Below are positions 52,173 through 60,507 of a stretch of 64,000 nucleotides of DNA, piece by piece. The position numbers were made by a program, and so were the translations under genes. The notes beneath the pieces are model-generated. The model ran no database searches. It had not been told where the DNA came from and saw nothing but the letters and a program-made list of their open reading frames with translations. Source of the stretch: a bacterium. GTDB lineage: Bacteria; Pseudomonadota; Alphaproteobacteria; Micavibrionales; UBA2020. Every line of letters starts with the position of its first letter. Within the stretch, counting starts at the first letter, position 1. The stretch covers positions 124,001 through 188,000 of the forward strand of contig JAQSDV010000002.1 in the NCBI GenBank assembly GCA_029945425.1. Reading direction: 5' to 3'.

Positions 52173-52802
52173 TCAGCCTGTGATTTTCGGCAGCGACCAC
52201 TTGTAATGATAGGCGACAAGGCGCAAGGCAACGCCGCCCATAAACACCGCCATGATCGCAACAGGGTTCATCCATCCCGCCATATGCAGCGCGAACAGCG
52301 CGCATCCGAGCAGCAGCGCGACGCTACCGTAAAACCCGCCATGCAGCACTTCCGGCACTTCGTTCACCAGCAGGTCGCGGATAATGCCGCCGCCGACAGC
52401 GGTCAGCAGGGACAGCGTCAGCACGCCAAAGAAATGCGCGCCCAGCGTGATGCCCGTGATCGCGCCCCCGATGCCGAAGGCGACAAGGCCGATGCCGTCG
52501 CTGAATATAAAAATCCAGCTGCGCTCCAGCCCCGATTTACGCTGCAGGCGAAAGGCAAGGCAGCACAGGACAGTCGCCCCGACGATCCAGAACGGCTCGG
52601 CATTCTTCATCATCGCGGGCGGCTGTCCGGTCAGCAGGTCGCGCAACAACCCGCCGCCATTCGCGGTGAGGAAGGCGAGGATCAGGATGCCCATCAGGTC
52701 GAGTTTCTTGCGCGCCCCCACCATAAAACCCGAAGTGGCAAAGGCGATGCTGCCGACAACGCCCGACACCCACAGCGCCTGATTGTAAAGTTCCGTTTCC
52801 AT
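52173..52802 (-). CDS. Trimeric intracellular cation channel (TRIC/UPF0126) family protein
   Basis: This 209-residue protein has seven hydrophobic segments arranged as two repeats. Each repeat has the family hallmark GGGLLRDLL (first copy) and GGGIIRDLLVNEVPEVL (second). ATG 52802 (METELYNQALW) is chosen over an upstream in-frame ATG. The family acts as homotrimeric potassium-permeable channels in archaea and bacteria; function in this organism is not known. Confidence 0.92.
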   Translation of the reverse strand: METELYNQALWVSGVVGSIAFATSGFMVGARKKLDLMGILILAFLTANGGGLLRDLLTGQPPAMMKNAEPFWIVGATVLCCLAFRLQRKSGLERSWIFIFSDGIGLVAFGIGGAITGITLGAHFFGVLTLSLLTAVGGGIIRDLLVNEVPEVLHGGFYGSVALLLGCALFALHMAGWMNPVAIMAVFMGGVALRLVAYHYKWSLPKITG

Positions 52803-52869
52803 GTCCGGACTGCCTTTCCCCAACGTTAACAGCCGTGGCGGTGATTAATGACGTGTTCACGGCTATGCG

Positions 52870-52878
52870 TGCTATAAT
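52870..52878 (+). promoter_or_regulatory. Extended -10 promoter element
   Basis: TGCTATAAT is a perfect extended -10 (TG-n-TATAAT). No good -35 is present at the right distance. It lies about 47 bases before ATG 52925 and fits a start of transcription near 52885. Confidence 0.55.
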
Positions 52879-52924
52879 TGAACATACTATGTCTTCCGCT
52901 GCCCGAAAAGGAATGCCCCGGACG

Positions 52925-53116
52925 ATGACCGATGAATTCCACGAGCTGAAAGACCCCAAAAACAAGAATCGCATCGAAAGATGGGAAGGCCTCGGCATGA
53001 TCGCGATCGAGGCTGATTTATTGAAAAACGCCGGCCTTGCCTATATCGGCGCGCCGGAGCGTCACGCATTGGCCCATATCTGGTTGAAATTCAAGAAAGC
53101 CCAGCCGGTTAGCTAG
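52925..53116 (+). CDS. Small protein of unknown function
   Basis: This 63-residue protein (MTDEFHELKDPKNKNRIERW and on) starts at ATG 52925 with AAGGA 12 bases upstream. The open frame includes upstream starts at 52835, 52889 and 52913, but the extended -10 at 52870 makes the earlier ones poor. It is charged with a helical C-terminus. I do not recognise it. Confidence 0.65.
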   Translation: MTDEFHELKDPKNKNRIERWEGLGMIAIEADLLKNAGLAYIGAPERHALAHIWLKFKKAQPVS

Positions 53117-53213
53117 TCTTTGCCGCACTGCGGGAACCAAACCCCCGCAGGGCCGTTTGTCCCCCTGAAGGCGTGCATCACGCATGCCAATCAATTTTTA
53201 CGGGAGATGACAG

Positions 53214-53516
53214 ATGACCTCATACAACAACAGCAATAACCTCGACGGCGCAAACACCGACAACGCAGCAAAAATCAAGGCCTCCGCAACCGCCCTGCGC
53301 GGCGATGTCGAGAAAACCGTCCAGCATGCCAAAGAAGGCGCACGCGTTGTGGCCGACGAAGCAAAAGTCCGCGCGAACGAATACACGACCATCGCCCGCG
53401 ACCAGCTCTCCGAAAACACGGAACTGCTGGCCGAGCGTATCCGCACCCAGCCGTTGCAGGCCGGTCTCGTCGCTTTCGGCGCAGGCTTCCTTGCGGCACT
53501 GCTGCTCAAGCGCTAA
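53214..53516 (+). CDS. DUF883/ElaB/YqjD-like small membrane protein
   Basis: This 100-residue protein has an amphipathic helical region (RGDVEKTVQHAKEGARVVADEAKVRANEYTTIARDQL) and a C-terminal membrane segment (PLQAGLVAFGAGFLAALLLKR), the plan of ElaB/YqjD/DUF883 proteins, some of which bind ribosomes at the inner membrane. A clear GGGAGA lies before ATG 53214. A strong terminator follows. Confidence 0.8.
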   Translation: MTSYNNSNNLDGANTDNAAKIKASATALRGDVEKTVQHAKEGARVVADEAKVRANEYTTIARDQLSENTELLAERIRTQPLQAGLVAFGAGFLAALLLKR

Positions 53517-53545
53517 GTTTTCGCCTGTTCATCCAGGCAGAAAAG

Positions 53546-53581
53546 AAGGCCGTGACCTAACCGTCACGGCCTTTTCTTTTT
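53546..53581. terminator. Rho-independent terminator between convergent genes
   Basis: An 11-bp perfect stem (AAGGCCGTGAC, 53546-53556, with 53563-53573) and a 6-base loop is followed by TTTTCTTTTT. It lies after the DUF883-like gene and just beyond the end of the leftward gene at 53590. Confidence 0.92.
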
Positions 53582-53589
53582 GCCGCGTT

Positions 53590-54627
53590 TTAAACGGAGA
53601 AGGGCTTGAGCCGCAGGGCGAGTTTCTGGACGGCGTTTTTCGGCTTTACCGCGCCGTCCTTTCCGACAGCTTTTTCCGCGCCGATATCACGGGATTTTTT
53701 GGCGCGGTCGATGCGGGCGAACACCTTGTCCCATTTTTCGCCCTTGAAATCCATGGCGGCAAGGCCGGGAACGCCGGCATCTTTTTTCGCTTTGGCGGTC
53801 GTCAACATGCGGGCGGCGACGTAGAACGACATAGAATCCCGTTCCGTCTTCATCACGACATTGGCAAGGCCGTCCAGCCCCGCAGCGCGGCGTTCGTCGT
53901 CCTGACCCCAGCGGGGTAGGGCGTTCCAGATGTTTACGAAACTGACCGGTTCATAGGCGCTCGAGAATTTTTCGGCGTGGCGCTGCGCCAGCTGCGCGGT
54001 TTCGTCCGGCGTCAGGGACATGAAATTCTTCTGCTTCGGATTGATGATCAGCGCATCGAGGCTCATCGAGGTGATATGCGTGACGTCGCAGTTGAACCAG
54101 CCCAGCATCGCGCGGCCGTCGGAAATTTCCTTTACGTCGCGGCGGGTCATGAAGCTTGACTGGAATCCGCGCAGCACGGCAAAGGCGTCGGCCGCGTGTT
54201 CGGCGTAATTGCCGTGCCTGTCCGCGTTCTTGACGACCAGATGCCCCAATTCGTGCTGGAAAGTGTATTGCAGGTGCTTGGCGGCCTCGGTCGGGTTGAA
54301 CGCCATCTGCTCCACATCACTCAGATGCGTGCGCGTGCCATAGGCCATCAGGATGCCCGTGCCGTCTTTCGACCGCCACGCGGCGGGGTTGGACTTGCCG
54401 CTCAGGAAATCGGGGTCTTCATAGCGGTTGTCGTCGATGTTCTTTTTGTCGGCGGGCGAGAGGCCGTCATAGAATTTTTTCATCTGCGCTTCTACATCGG
54501 GCGCGTCGAGGTCGAAGAACGTCACCTTTGCCGTCGCCGCCGGAAAATCGCGGCGCGCATCGGCAACCGCTTTGTTGAAGTCAAAGCGGAGGGAGGAGGG
54601 GGATTGTTCTGCGTCTGTCGCGCCCAC
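53590..54627 (-). CDS. Orphan protein with HELGH motif (zinc-peptidase-like)
   Basis: This 345-residue protein has HELGH at about 125-129 (QYTFQHELGHLVVKNADRH), followed 13 residues later by AEHAADAFAVL, an arrangement like that of gluzincin-type peptidases with Glu or Asp as third ligand. It has no signal peptide. The start is GTG 54627 with AAGGG 7 bases before it. The family is not recognised; peptidase activity is inference from motifs. Confidence 0.75.
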   Translation of the reverse strand: MGATDAEQSPSSLRFDFNKAVADARRDFPAATAKVTFFDLDAPDVEAQMKKFYDGLSPADKKNIDDNRYEDPDFLSGKSNPAAWRSKDGTGILMAYGTRTHLSDVEQMAFNPTEAAKHLQYTFQHELGHLVVKNADRHGNYAEHAADAFAVLRGFQSSFMTRRDVKEISDGRAMLGWFNCDVTHITSMSLDALIINPKQKNFMSLTPDETAQLAQRHAEKFSSAYEPVSFVNIWNALPRWGQDDERRAAGLDGLANVVMKTERDSMSFYVAARMLTTAKAKKDAGVPGLAAMDFKGEKWDKVFARIDRAKKSRDIGAEKAVGKDGAVKPKNAVQKLALRLKPFSV

Positions 54628-54797
54628 GGTCAGCCCTTTTTTTGAAATTCATTATAACAGGAATATCGTGAAGAATACGGTAAACCCAAGCTATCTAACT
54701 GTTATTAAACGGAGAAATTGATGCAAGGGCGCTCAAATAATTGACATAAGTCATATATCGCGTATAGTGCCCGAACATTCACGCGAAGGAGATTCCC

Positions 54798-55403
54798 ATG
54801 GTCCACCCGATGTTCAAGATCGACAACGAAGTCAAAAAATATCCGCTGTTCGGCAAGGCGCTTGAAGCGACCTTTTCGGAGGTCGAGGGTGCGCTGTTCT
54901 GGACGATCGGGGAAATGCCGCTGCTGTCTCTGCCCGGCAAAATTATCGCGACAGTCGAAAAGACGCTCGACGGCACGCCCGCAGAAAAACAGGCGGTCAT
55001 GATCGGCGCGCTCTACAGTTTCGCGCCTCAATCGCTGGCGCGCGGGAATTTCGCGGCGCATTACGATGCGCACACGGCGGCGGTGCTGACCGGATTGGCG
55101 ACGTATGACAGGGTCAGGGTCGCGCCCGAGAAAACCGCGCAGGTATCTGCGGTTGCGGGTACAGTCTTGATGTCGGCGATGATGCCGGCGGCGCATGAAA
55201 CAGTTTCAATCACGATCCCGCCCTCGGCCGTGGTTGAAGCGAAAAAGGCGCTGGCGGAGGCGAATAAACTGCTGCTGCCCAACCTGAACGCGCCGCGGCT
55301 GGAGGCAGAATATAACGCTGCCAACGCCGCCTATATCGCGCTGATGGAGGGCAACACGCCCGCCGCGCGCAACAAGCGCCCGCCCGCCGCCTTCAAGCCC
55401 TGA
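54798..55403 (+). CDS. Orphan protein of unknown function (201 aa)
   Basis: I do not recognise this protein. It starts at ATG 54798 with AAGGAG upstream and has a first half with a hydrophobic patch (EGALFWTIGEMPLLSLPGKII) and a second half that is Ala-rich and helical. No signal peptide is evident. A near-promoter AT-rich gap precedes it. It is convergent with the 55.4 kb gene at 10 bases distance. Confidence 0.7.
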   Translation: MVHPMFKIDNEVKKYPLFGKALEATFSEVEGALFWTIGEMPLLSLPGKIIATVEKTLDGTPAEKQAVMIGALYSFAPQSLARGNFAAHYDAHTAAVLTGLATYDRVRVAPEKTAQVSAVAGTVLMSAMMPAAHETVSITIPPSAVVEAKKALAEANKLLLPNLNAPRLEAEYNAANAAYIALMEGNTPAARNKRPPAAFKP

Positions 55404-55413
55404 TAAGCAGGAT

Positions 55414-55869
55414 TTAGGGGGTCGAGGTCGGCTTCTTCGCGCTGACATAGGCCGCAGTACCCGCCATCATGCGCAGGCGGTCGCGGTTGCGTGCGACTTC
55501 CTCGCCCAGCGCCTTCAGGAACGTGGTGCGGTCGCTTTCGTATTCAATGCTGAAGCCGTCTTTCTTGTCCCCAAGCGGCAGCCGCGCCACGCCGGTCGTG
55601 AGTTTCAGCGTCGCTGTGCCGCCGAAAGTGTCATGGCCGTATTCGATAAAGAAAGTCTGGCCGAGGTTATCGGCCCTGTTCCGGATGTCCAGTACCGGAG
55701 ATTCCTTCAGCAGCAGCTTGATCTCGGCGGTGAATGTTCCATCGGCGTTGATGTCGTCGACGATCGCCTGCAGCGCATCCAGCTGCGCCTTCTGGCTGTC
55801 GCCGAAGGGGTCGTTCTTTTTCGCGGTGCGGTTGAAACCGGCGGAAAATGCCTGAAGGTTGTTCGCCAT
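55414..55869 (-). CDS. Orphan protein of unknown function (151 aa)
   Basis: I do not recognise this 151-residue protein. It is mixed alpha/beta, with FFIEYGHDTFGGTATLKL and a C-terminal helical stretch (FLKALGEEVARNRDRLRMMAG). There is no signal peptide. It is leftward and alone, 80 bases from the YpfJ-like gene. Confidence 0.68.
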   Translation of the reverse strand: MANNLQAFSAGFNRTAKKNDPFGDSQKAQLDALQAIVDDINADGTFTAEIKLLLKESPVLDIRNRADNLGQTFFIEYGHDTFGGTATLKLTTGVARLPLGDKKDGFSIEYESDRTTFLKALGEEVARNRDRLRMMAGTAAYVSAKKPTSTP

Positions 55870-55949
55870 GACGGATGCTCCTGTTTGAAATACAGGGGCA
55901 GGATAGCGGGTTTACGCGGCGTTATGCAAATAAATTATAGATTGGAATA

Positions 55950-56801
55950 TCAGAGCTTTGCGGCGTTGAACGTGTCGCAGGCGTCGGTCTTGCCGGACTG
56001 GAAACCCGTCTGGAACCACTGATACCGCTGCGCAGAACTGCCATGGGTAAAGGCATCGGGCACGACATAGCCCTGTGATTGCTGCTGCAACCTGTCATCG
56101 CCGATCTGCGTTGCGGCATTCAGCGCTTCCTGAATATCGCCATCCTCGACCGCGCCGAATTGCGACTGCGCGTGATACGCCCAGACGCCGGCATAGCAAT
56201 CCGCCTGCAGTTCCATTTTGACGGAGAGGGCGTTGGCGGTGCGTTCGCCCGCGCGTTCACGCTGGCGATGCACGCGGTCCGCCGTGCCCTCCAGCTTCTG
56301 CACATGGTGGCCGACTTCATGCGCGATCACATAGGCGCGCGCGAAATCGCCGGGCGCGTTCATCTTGCGCTCCATATCGCGGAAAAATGAAAGGTCGAGA
56401 TATACTTTTTGATCCAGCGGGCAGTAAAACGGCCCCATCGCCGCCTGCGCGTAACCGCATTGTGAATCAACCGCGCCCGTGAACAGCGTCAGGACAGGGG
56501 CCTGATAATTGCTCCCGCGCGCGCTGAATACCTGCCCCCAGACGTCTTCGGTATTGCCCAGAACGGCGGCGGTGAAATCGGCCTGGGTCTTTTCTTCCTC
56601 CGGCGACAGCGCGACCTGCCCCGGCACGATCATGCGGCTTGCGCCCTCGATCACCAATCCGGTCGGGTCGCCGCCCAGCAGGTAGACAATCAGCGCCATG
56701 AACAAAAGCCCGCCGCCGGAGCCAGCCATGCCGAGACCGCCGGAGTATGCACCCCGGCGGTCTTCAACATTGGTGCTACGTCGCAGGTTTTCCCAGCGCA
56801 T
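55950..56801 (-). CDS. ypfJ: Neutral zinc metallopeptidase, YpfJ/KPN_02809 family
   Basis: This 283-residue protein has an N-terminal Gly-rich region with one membrane segment (GGGLLFMALIVYLLGG), then the zinc motif VIAHEVGHHVQ with ELQADCYAGVWAYHAQ (third ligand side) downstream, both as in YpfJ. Other family features are CGYAQAAMGPFYCPLDQKVYLDLSFF and GDDRLQQQSQGYVVPDAFTHGSS. The start is ATG 56801. Its biological substrate is unknown. Confidence 0.93.
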   Translation of the reverse strand: MRWENLRRSTNVEDRRGAYSGGLGMAGSGGGLLFMALIVYLLGGDPTGLVIEGASRMIVPGQVALSPEEEKTQADFTAAVLGNTEDVWGQVFSARGSNYQAPVLTLFTGAVDSQCGYAQAAMGPFYCPLDQKVYLDLSFFRDMERKMNAPGDFARAYVIAHEVGHHVQKLEGTADRVHRQRERAGERTANALSVKMELQADCYAGVWAYHAQSQFGAVEDGDIQEALNAATQIGDDRLQQQSQGYVVPDAFTHGSSAQRYQWFQTGFQSGKTDACDTFNAAKL

Positions 56802-56817
56802 AGATTATCCTTTAACG

Positions 56818-57405
56818 TTAAGCGCGGGTTTCGTCACCCTCGCGCACAGCCATCTTGCGGATGGCCGGTTTCTTTTTCTTGGCGGCAGCCGCGGGGCTGT
56901 CGATCACGCCGCGCGAGCCTGCCACCAGTTTGTGTTCCGCATCGACCGGAATGCCATTCTTCATCATTGCGTCTTTACGTGCAAGGATCATGGCGCCGAG
57001 CGCCTCGAAATCGACTTTCGTCTCTTGCGCCTTCGGCATCAGCATGTTTTCTTCTTCCTTGATGTGATGCTTGATGTTTTCGGCAAGCAAGGTGAATTTG
57101 GCAAAGCGGTGGTCACCGCCGCCGTTTTTCTGCTCCAGCTCGGCGATCAGGACTTTGGCAACGTGATGTTCTTCATCCGCCTCGTTCATCATCTCGGCGC
57201 CGACTTGTTTGCGGACGGTGGGGTAGAAAATCTCTTCTTCCACCACAGCATGCATTTTCAACTCTTCGAGCGCCTGCGTGATGATGCTTTCTTTTTCGAC
57301 TTTCGATTCAGCCTTTTTAAAGTCCTCGAACAGTTTCAAAACGCATTCGTGGTCTTTTTTCAGCAGCACGATCGCGTGCTTGTCGGACATGAGAATATCG
57401 AGCAT
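56818..57405 (-). CDS. Hemerythrin domain protein
   Basis: This 195-residue protein is a four-helix hemerythrin-like domain with the iron ligands KKDHECVLKLFEDF, MHAVVEEEIFYP, EHHVAKVLIAE and IKHHIKEEENMLMP, followed by a basic Lys/Arg tail. Such proteins bind di-iron and sense or handle oxygen or nitric oxide. ATG 57405 has AAGGAAC 9 bases upstream. Confidence 0.9.
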   Translation of the reverse strand: MLDILMSDKHAIVLLKKDHECVLKLFEDFKKAESKVEKESIITQALEELKMHAVVEEEIFYPTVRKQVGAEMMNEADEEHHVAKVLIAELEQKNGGGDHRFAKFTLLAENIKHHIKEEENMLMPKAQETKVDFEALGAMILARKDAMMKNGIPVDAEHKLVAGSRGVIDSPAAAAKKKKPAIRKMAVREGDETRA

Positions 57406-57478
57406 GAGATTAGTTCCTTAGGATAGTTAGGAAACGCTCACGAATAATTTGAGCTTAGATAAGTCGATTTGAATATTT

Positions 57479-57497
57479 AAATGGTAGCGAGGGAGGG
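57479..57497 (+). repeat. att direct repeat, left copy
   Basis: AAATGGTAGCGAGGGAGGG, 19 bases, is identical to 59043-59061. It marks the distal element end. Confidence 0.85.
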
Positions 57498-57680
57498 TAT
57501 CACTTTATTGATATAAATTGCTGATAAATATAGGTAATCCAGTTAAGAAGTTATTATTATGCCCCTTTTAATGCCCCATTTTACCTCCTACTTGATGTGC
57601 TGACATTCGTTTGAGAGGCCTAATCTACACTCCTTTTATTTTTCAAGATTTTGTATAAATAGCAAGTATTTACTCTGTGG

Positions 57681-57722
57681 TTCCCATTATGGGAATAAAT
57701 TTATTGTTCCCAAAACGGGAAC
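57681..57722. promoter_or_regulatory. Two inverted-repeat operators before higBA
   Basis: TTCCC-ATTAT-GGGAA (57681-57695) and GTTCCC-AAAAC-GGGAAC (57706-57722) are palindromes with the same half-site and similar spacing. The second overlaps the -35/-10 spacer, so the antitoxin probably represses here. Confidence 0.75.
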
Positions 57723-57732
57723 ATGTTATAGT
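57704..57732 (+). promoter_or_regulatory. Promoter of higBA
   Basis: TTGTTC (57704-57709) and TATAGT (57727-57732) are separated by exactly 17 bases. They lie about 20 bases before the higB start and overlap the second operator. Confidence 0.68.
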
Positions 57733-57753
57733 GGAATCAGATTGGTAAAGATG

Positions 57754-58047
57754 ATGAGGATAATATCTCGGAGTACATTGAAGACTTTTTGGGAGAAACA
57801 TCCTGCAAGTGAGGAGCCACTTAAAACCTGGTTCAAGATTACAAGCGGAGCCCAATGGAAAACGCCCGCTGATGTTAAGGCCTGCTATGGTAGCGCTGAT
57901 ATTTTGAAGGATGGAAGGGTCATTTTTGATATAGGCGGCAACAAATACCGTATTGTCGCGTGGATTAATTATGACTTTGGAGTTGTGTACATACGTTTTG
58001 TTGGGACACACAGGCAATATGACGCTATCGATGCGCAGACAGTGTAA
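57754..58047 (+). CDS. higB: Type II toxin HigB (mRNA interferase)
   Basis: This 97-residue protein matches HigB toxins, RelE-like ribosome-dependent mRNA endonucleases. Landmarks are MRIISRSTLKTFWEKHP, WFKITSGAQWKTPADVKACYG, VIFDIGGNKYRIVAWINY and VVYIRFVGTHRQYDAI. I start at ATG 57754 because family members begin MRIIS; an in-frame TTG and ATG lie just upstream. It is followed by higA at 17 bases. Confidence 0.92.
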   Translation: MRIISRSTLKTFWEKHPASEEPLKTWFKITSGAQWKTPADVKACYGSADILKDGRVIFDIGGNKYRIVAWINYDFGVVYIRFVGTHRQYDAIDAQTV

Positions 58048-58064
58048 GTTAGGGAGTAACGGTC

Positions 58065-58496
58065 ATGAACATTAGCCCCATTAAAGATGATGCCTCATAC
58101 AAATCAGCAATGGCGCGGATTGAGACGCTAATGAATGCTAAACTTAACACACCCGAAGGAGACGAGCTGGATATTCTGGCTACACTTATCGAGACTTATG
58201 AAGATAAGCATTTTCCTATTGATGCCCCAGACCCAATTGCGGCAATTAATCACTGCATGGAAGCCCTCGGTATGTCCCGGAAAGAACTGGAAGACTTAAT
58301 AGGAAAGAACCGTGCCTCGGAAATTTTGAATAAGAGCCGAAAACTTTCGATCACAATGATCCGGAAGCTTCACACGAAAATGGGAATTCCAGCGGATATC
58401 TTGATTAAAGACTATGAGGTGCGTTCCGCTTCTAAACTCAGCCCAAGCAAGTCAAAGCAGAAGCCTGCAAAAAGGGCGCGTGCGAAAGCTGCTTAA
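58065..58496 (+). CDS. higA: Type II antitoxin HigA
   Basis: This 143-residue protein has the HigA plan: an N-terminal region (YKSAMARIETLMNAK, GDELDILATLIETYEDKHFPI) and an XRE-type helix-turn-helix (MSRKELEDLIGKNRASEILNKSRKLSITMIRKLHTKMGIPADILI). A basic Lys/Ser/Pro tail follows. It should neutralise HigB and repress the operon. It has GGGAG upstream. Confidence 0.92.
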   Translation: MNISPIKDDASYKSAMARIETLMNAKLNTPEGDELDILATLIETYEDKHFPIDAPDPIAAINHCMEALGMSRKELEDLIGKNRASEILNKSRKLSITMIRKLHTKMGIPADILIKDYEVRSASKLSPSKSKQKPAKRARAKAA

Positions 58497-58648
58497 TAGC
58501 TTTGCGCTTAGCTGGGCTCACTCATCTAAAATATTTACTGGTTATACATTTTATTGAATGAGAGCGGATATACTAGCATGAGTAATAATTGCCGGCCATT
58601 CCACACTCAAGCACAATTTGAAGAATTCTCTTCCTCGCTATAATTTCT

Positions 58649-58870
58649 TCATCGTCTAGCCTTGTCTCGGCCTTCGCGAGCCTCCGCAATCGTAACATCA
58701 GGGTAAACTCCTAACGCCAGTCGCTTCTCCTTGCCGTTGAGGCGGTATTTCAAGCGCCAATATTTTGACCCGTTTGGCATTATTTCGAGATACATCCCGC
58801 CACCATCCCCAAGTTTGTAGGGCTTTGCCTTAACCTTGGCCGATTTGCATTTGATCTCGGTTAGGGCCAT
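58649..58870 (-). pseudogene. Truncated tyrosine recombinase (P4-type integrase) N-terminus
   Basis: This 73-codon frame (MALTEIKCKSAKVKAKPYKL, then DGGGMYLEIMPNGSKYWRLKY and GVYPDVTIAEAREGRDKARR) is the N-terminal DUF4102 arm-binding domain of P4-type integrases, normally about 400 residues. It stops at TGA 58649 and no catalytic domain follows in any frame; the region beyond is short and unrelated. It lies beside the tRNA gene as in active elements. Confidence 0.9.
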
Positions 58871-59042
58871 TTGGGGGCATCTCCTTCAAGGGTACGCGGT
58901 TTGTTCCCCCTATTATGCCCCCTATTTGATCGGTTGTAAACGTAGGGACGCGTAGGGGGGCGAAGGCAGACAAAATAAAACCCCTTGTTTATAAAGGGGT
59001 TTGCGAAGAACGGCGAAGGGTAACGAAGGGTTGAGAATAGAG

Positions 59043-59061
59043 AAATGGTAGCGAGGGAGGG
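59043..59061 (+). repeat. att direct repeat, right copy within the tRNA gene
   Basis: AAATGGTAGCGAGGGAGGG covers the 3' end of the tRNA-Met gene (minus strand) including the CCA end region. It is identical to 57479-57497. Confidence 0.85.
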
Positions 59062-59120
59062 ATTTGAACCCCCGACCAAAGGATTATGATTCCTCTGCTC
59101 TACCGCTGAGCTACCCCGCC
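59046..59120 (-). tRNA. tRNA-Met (CAT anticodon)
   Basis: A 75-base cloverleaf reads GGCGGGG-TA-GCTC-AGCGGTA-GAGC on the minus strand, with anticodon stem GAGGA/TCCTT, loop ATCATAA (anticodon CAT), T-arm GGGGG-TTCAAAT-CCCTC, and encoded CCA. Acceptor pairing includes two G-U pairs. The ATCATAATCC loop fits alphaproteobacterial elongator Met; tRNA-Ile with modified CAT is possible. Confidence 0.9.
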
Positions 59121-59223
59121 ACAATGGTAGGGATTTATGCCTGTTTTGGAGCTGTTCTGTCAAGTCTCTTGAATGGCAGCCATTTCAACGGGATATGGCG
59201 GGCGTTTCATATGAAACGGGGCG

Positions 59224-60351
59224 TCAGGCGGCAACCGTCAGCGTCTGGTTATCCGCGCCCGTGATCCAGCCGCCGCCGAGGACGCGGTTGCCGATATAGG
59301 CGACGCAGGCTTGGCCCGCCGCCACGCCGAATGCGGGGGCGCTTAAGACTGCGCGGTCGCGGAACAGGCGCGCGGGCAGGGGGGCCTGGGCGGAGCGGAG
59401 TTTGACCTCCACATCAATCCCGTCATCGGGAATGTCGGACAGCAGCCAGTTGCATTCCTTCATATAGATCGTGTCGCGGGCGAGGGCCTCGTAGGGGCCG
59501 ACCAGCACCTGATTTTTATCGGGGCGCAGGCCGACGACGAAGAGGGGGGCGTTGCCTTCGGTATGGCCGCCGCCGATGCCAAGGCCGCGGCGCTGGCCGA
59601 CGGTGTAATTGATGATGCCTTCGTGATCGCCCAGCTTGCGGCCGTCGATGTGCATAATGTCGCCGGGCTTCAGCGCGCCGGGGCGGAATTTCTCGACGAC
59701 CTTCGCGTATGACCCGTTGGGCACGAAGCAGATGTCCTGACTGTCCGGTTTGTCGGCAACGCCAAGGCCGAAGCGTTCGGCATGGCCGCGCGTCACATCC
59801 TTGTTCCAGCCGCCCAGCGGGAAGCGCAGGAAATCCAGTTGTTCCTGCGTGGTTGCGAACAGGAAGTAACTTTGATCTTTAGAAGGGTCAACCGCGCGGT
59901 GCAGCTGGGCATTGTTCAGCCCGCCCATACGCTGGATATAATGGCCGGTTGCCATGCAATCCGCACCCAGATCGCGAGCAGTCTGCAGCAAGTCCTTGAA
60001 TTTCACATTCTGGTTGCACTTGACGCAAGGGATGGGCGTTTCGCCCTTAAGGTATCCCTCAACAAAATCCTCTATCACGCTGTCTTTGAACTTGCTTTGA
60101 TAGTTGAGGACGTAATGCTCGAAGCCCAGCTTTTCCGCCACGCGTTTCGCGTCGTAGATGTCCTGACCGGCGCAGCACGCGCCTTTCTTTTGAAGGGCTT
60201 GGCCGAAATCGTAAAGCTGCAGGGTGATGCCCACAACCTCGTATCCCTGCTCGTGCAGGAGCGCAGCCGCAACAGAGCTGTCGACGCCGCCGGACATGGC
60301 GACGACGACGCGGGTTTTGGACGGTTCTTTGTCAAAGCCGAGCGAGTTCAT
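59224..60351 (-). CDS. mnmA: tRNA 2-thiouridine(34) synthase MnmA
   Basis: This 375-residue enzyme puts sulfur on U34 of Lys, Glu and Gln tRNAs. Motifs are the PP-loop [15 protein letters not shown], the catalytic cysteines in [14 protein letters not shown] and [12 protein letters not shown], and the C-terminal domain with [12 protein letters not shown] and RDKNQ-like strands. The sequence is of normal length. It lies beyond the element on the tRNA side. Confidence 0.96.
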   Translation of the reverse strand: MNSLGFDKEPSKTRVVVAMSGGVDSSVAAALLHEQGYEVVGITLQLYDFGQALQKKGACCAGQDIYDAKRVAEKLGFEHYVLNYQSKFKDSVIEDFVEGYLKGETPIPCVKCNQNVKFKDLLQTARDLGADCMATGHYIQRMGGLNNAQLHRAVDPSKDQSYFLFATTQEQLDFLRFPLGGWNKDVTRGHAERFGLGVADKPDSQDICFVPNGSYAKVVEKFRPGALKPGDIMHIDGRKLGDHEGIINYTVGQRRGLGIGGGHTEGNAPLFVVGLRPDKNQVLVGPYEALARDTIYMKECNWLLSDIPDDGIDVEVKLRSAQAPLPARLFRDRAVLSAPAFGVAAGQACVAYIGNRVLGGGWITGADNQTLTVAA

Positions 60352-60507
60352 GGCGCGTAATATACCTGCTTTGCGCTGAAAAACAAGTATTTTTCATATT
60401 TGCAGTAACGGTTTTGCGGAGATAACGGGGAGGGGGATTTTCAAACCCGTTCAACTATGCTTATATAACTCAAATCACGAAATAATTCCAAAGAACGGAG
60501 CAAGCCC

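Larger units (their letters stand above)
57406..57753. other. AT-rich gap holding the left att copy and the higBA control region
   Basis: This gap is over 300 bases. It contains the hemerythrin gene's promoter side, the left copy of the tRNA-derived repeat (57479-57497), AT-rich element sequence, and the higBA operators and promoter (57681-57732). I see no gene in it. Confidence 0.6.
57479..59061. mobile_element. Decayed small integrated element in the tRNA-Met gene
   Basis: The 3' end of the tRNA-Met gene (59043-59061) is copied exactly at 57479-57497, the pattern left when a tyrosine recombinase integrates into a tRNA gene. Between the copies lie higBA and a 73-codon remnant of a P4-type integrase next to the tRNA. 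Composition is clearly more AT-rich than the flanks. The element is about 1.56 kb and cannot move by itself. Confidence 0.82.

Noticed and set aside
58578..58643. 21-codon frame (MSNNCRPFHTQAQ...) in the integrated element
   Set aside because: Very short, without a start site; more likely decayed sequence.
58861..59163. 100-codon frame across the tRNA gene
   Set aside because: It reads through the tRNA-Met and its arms; not a protein gene.
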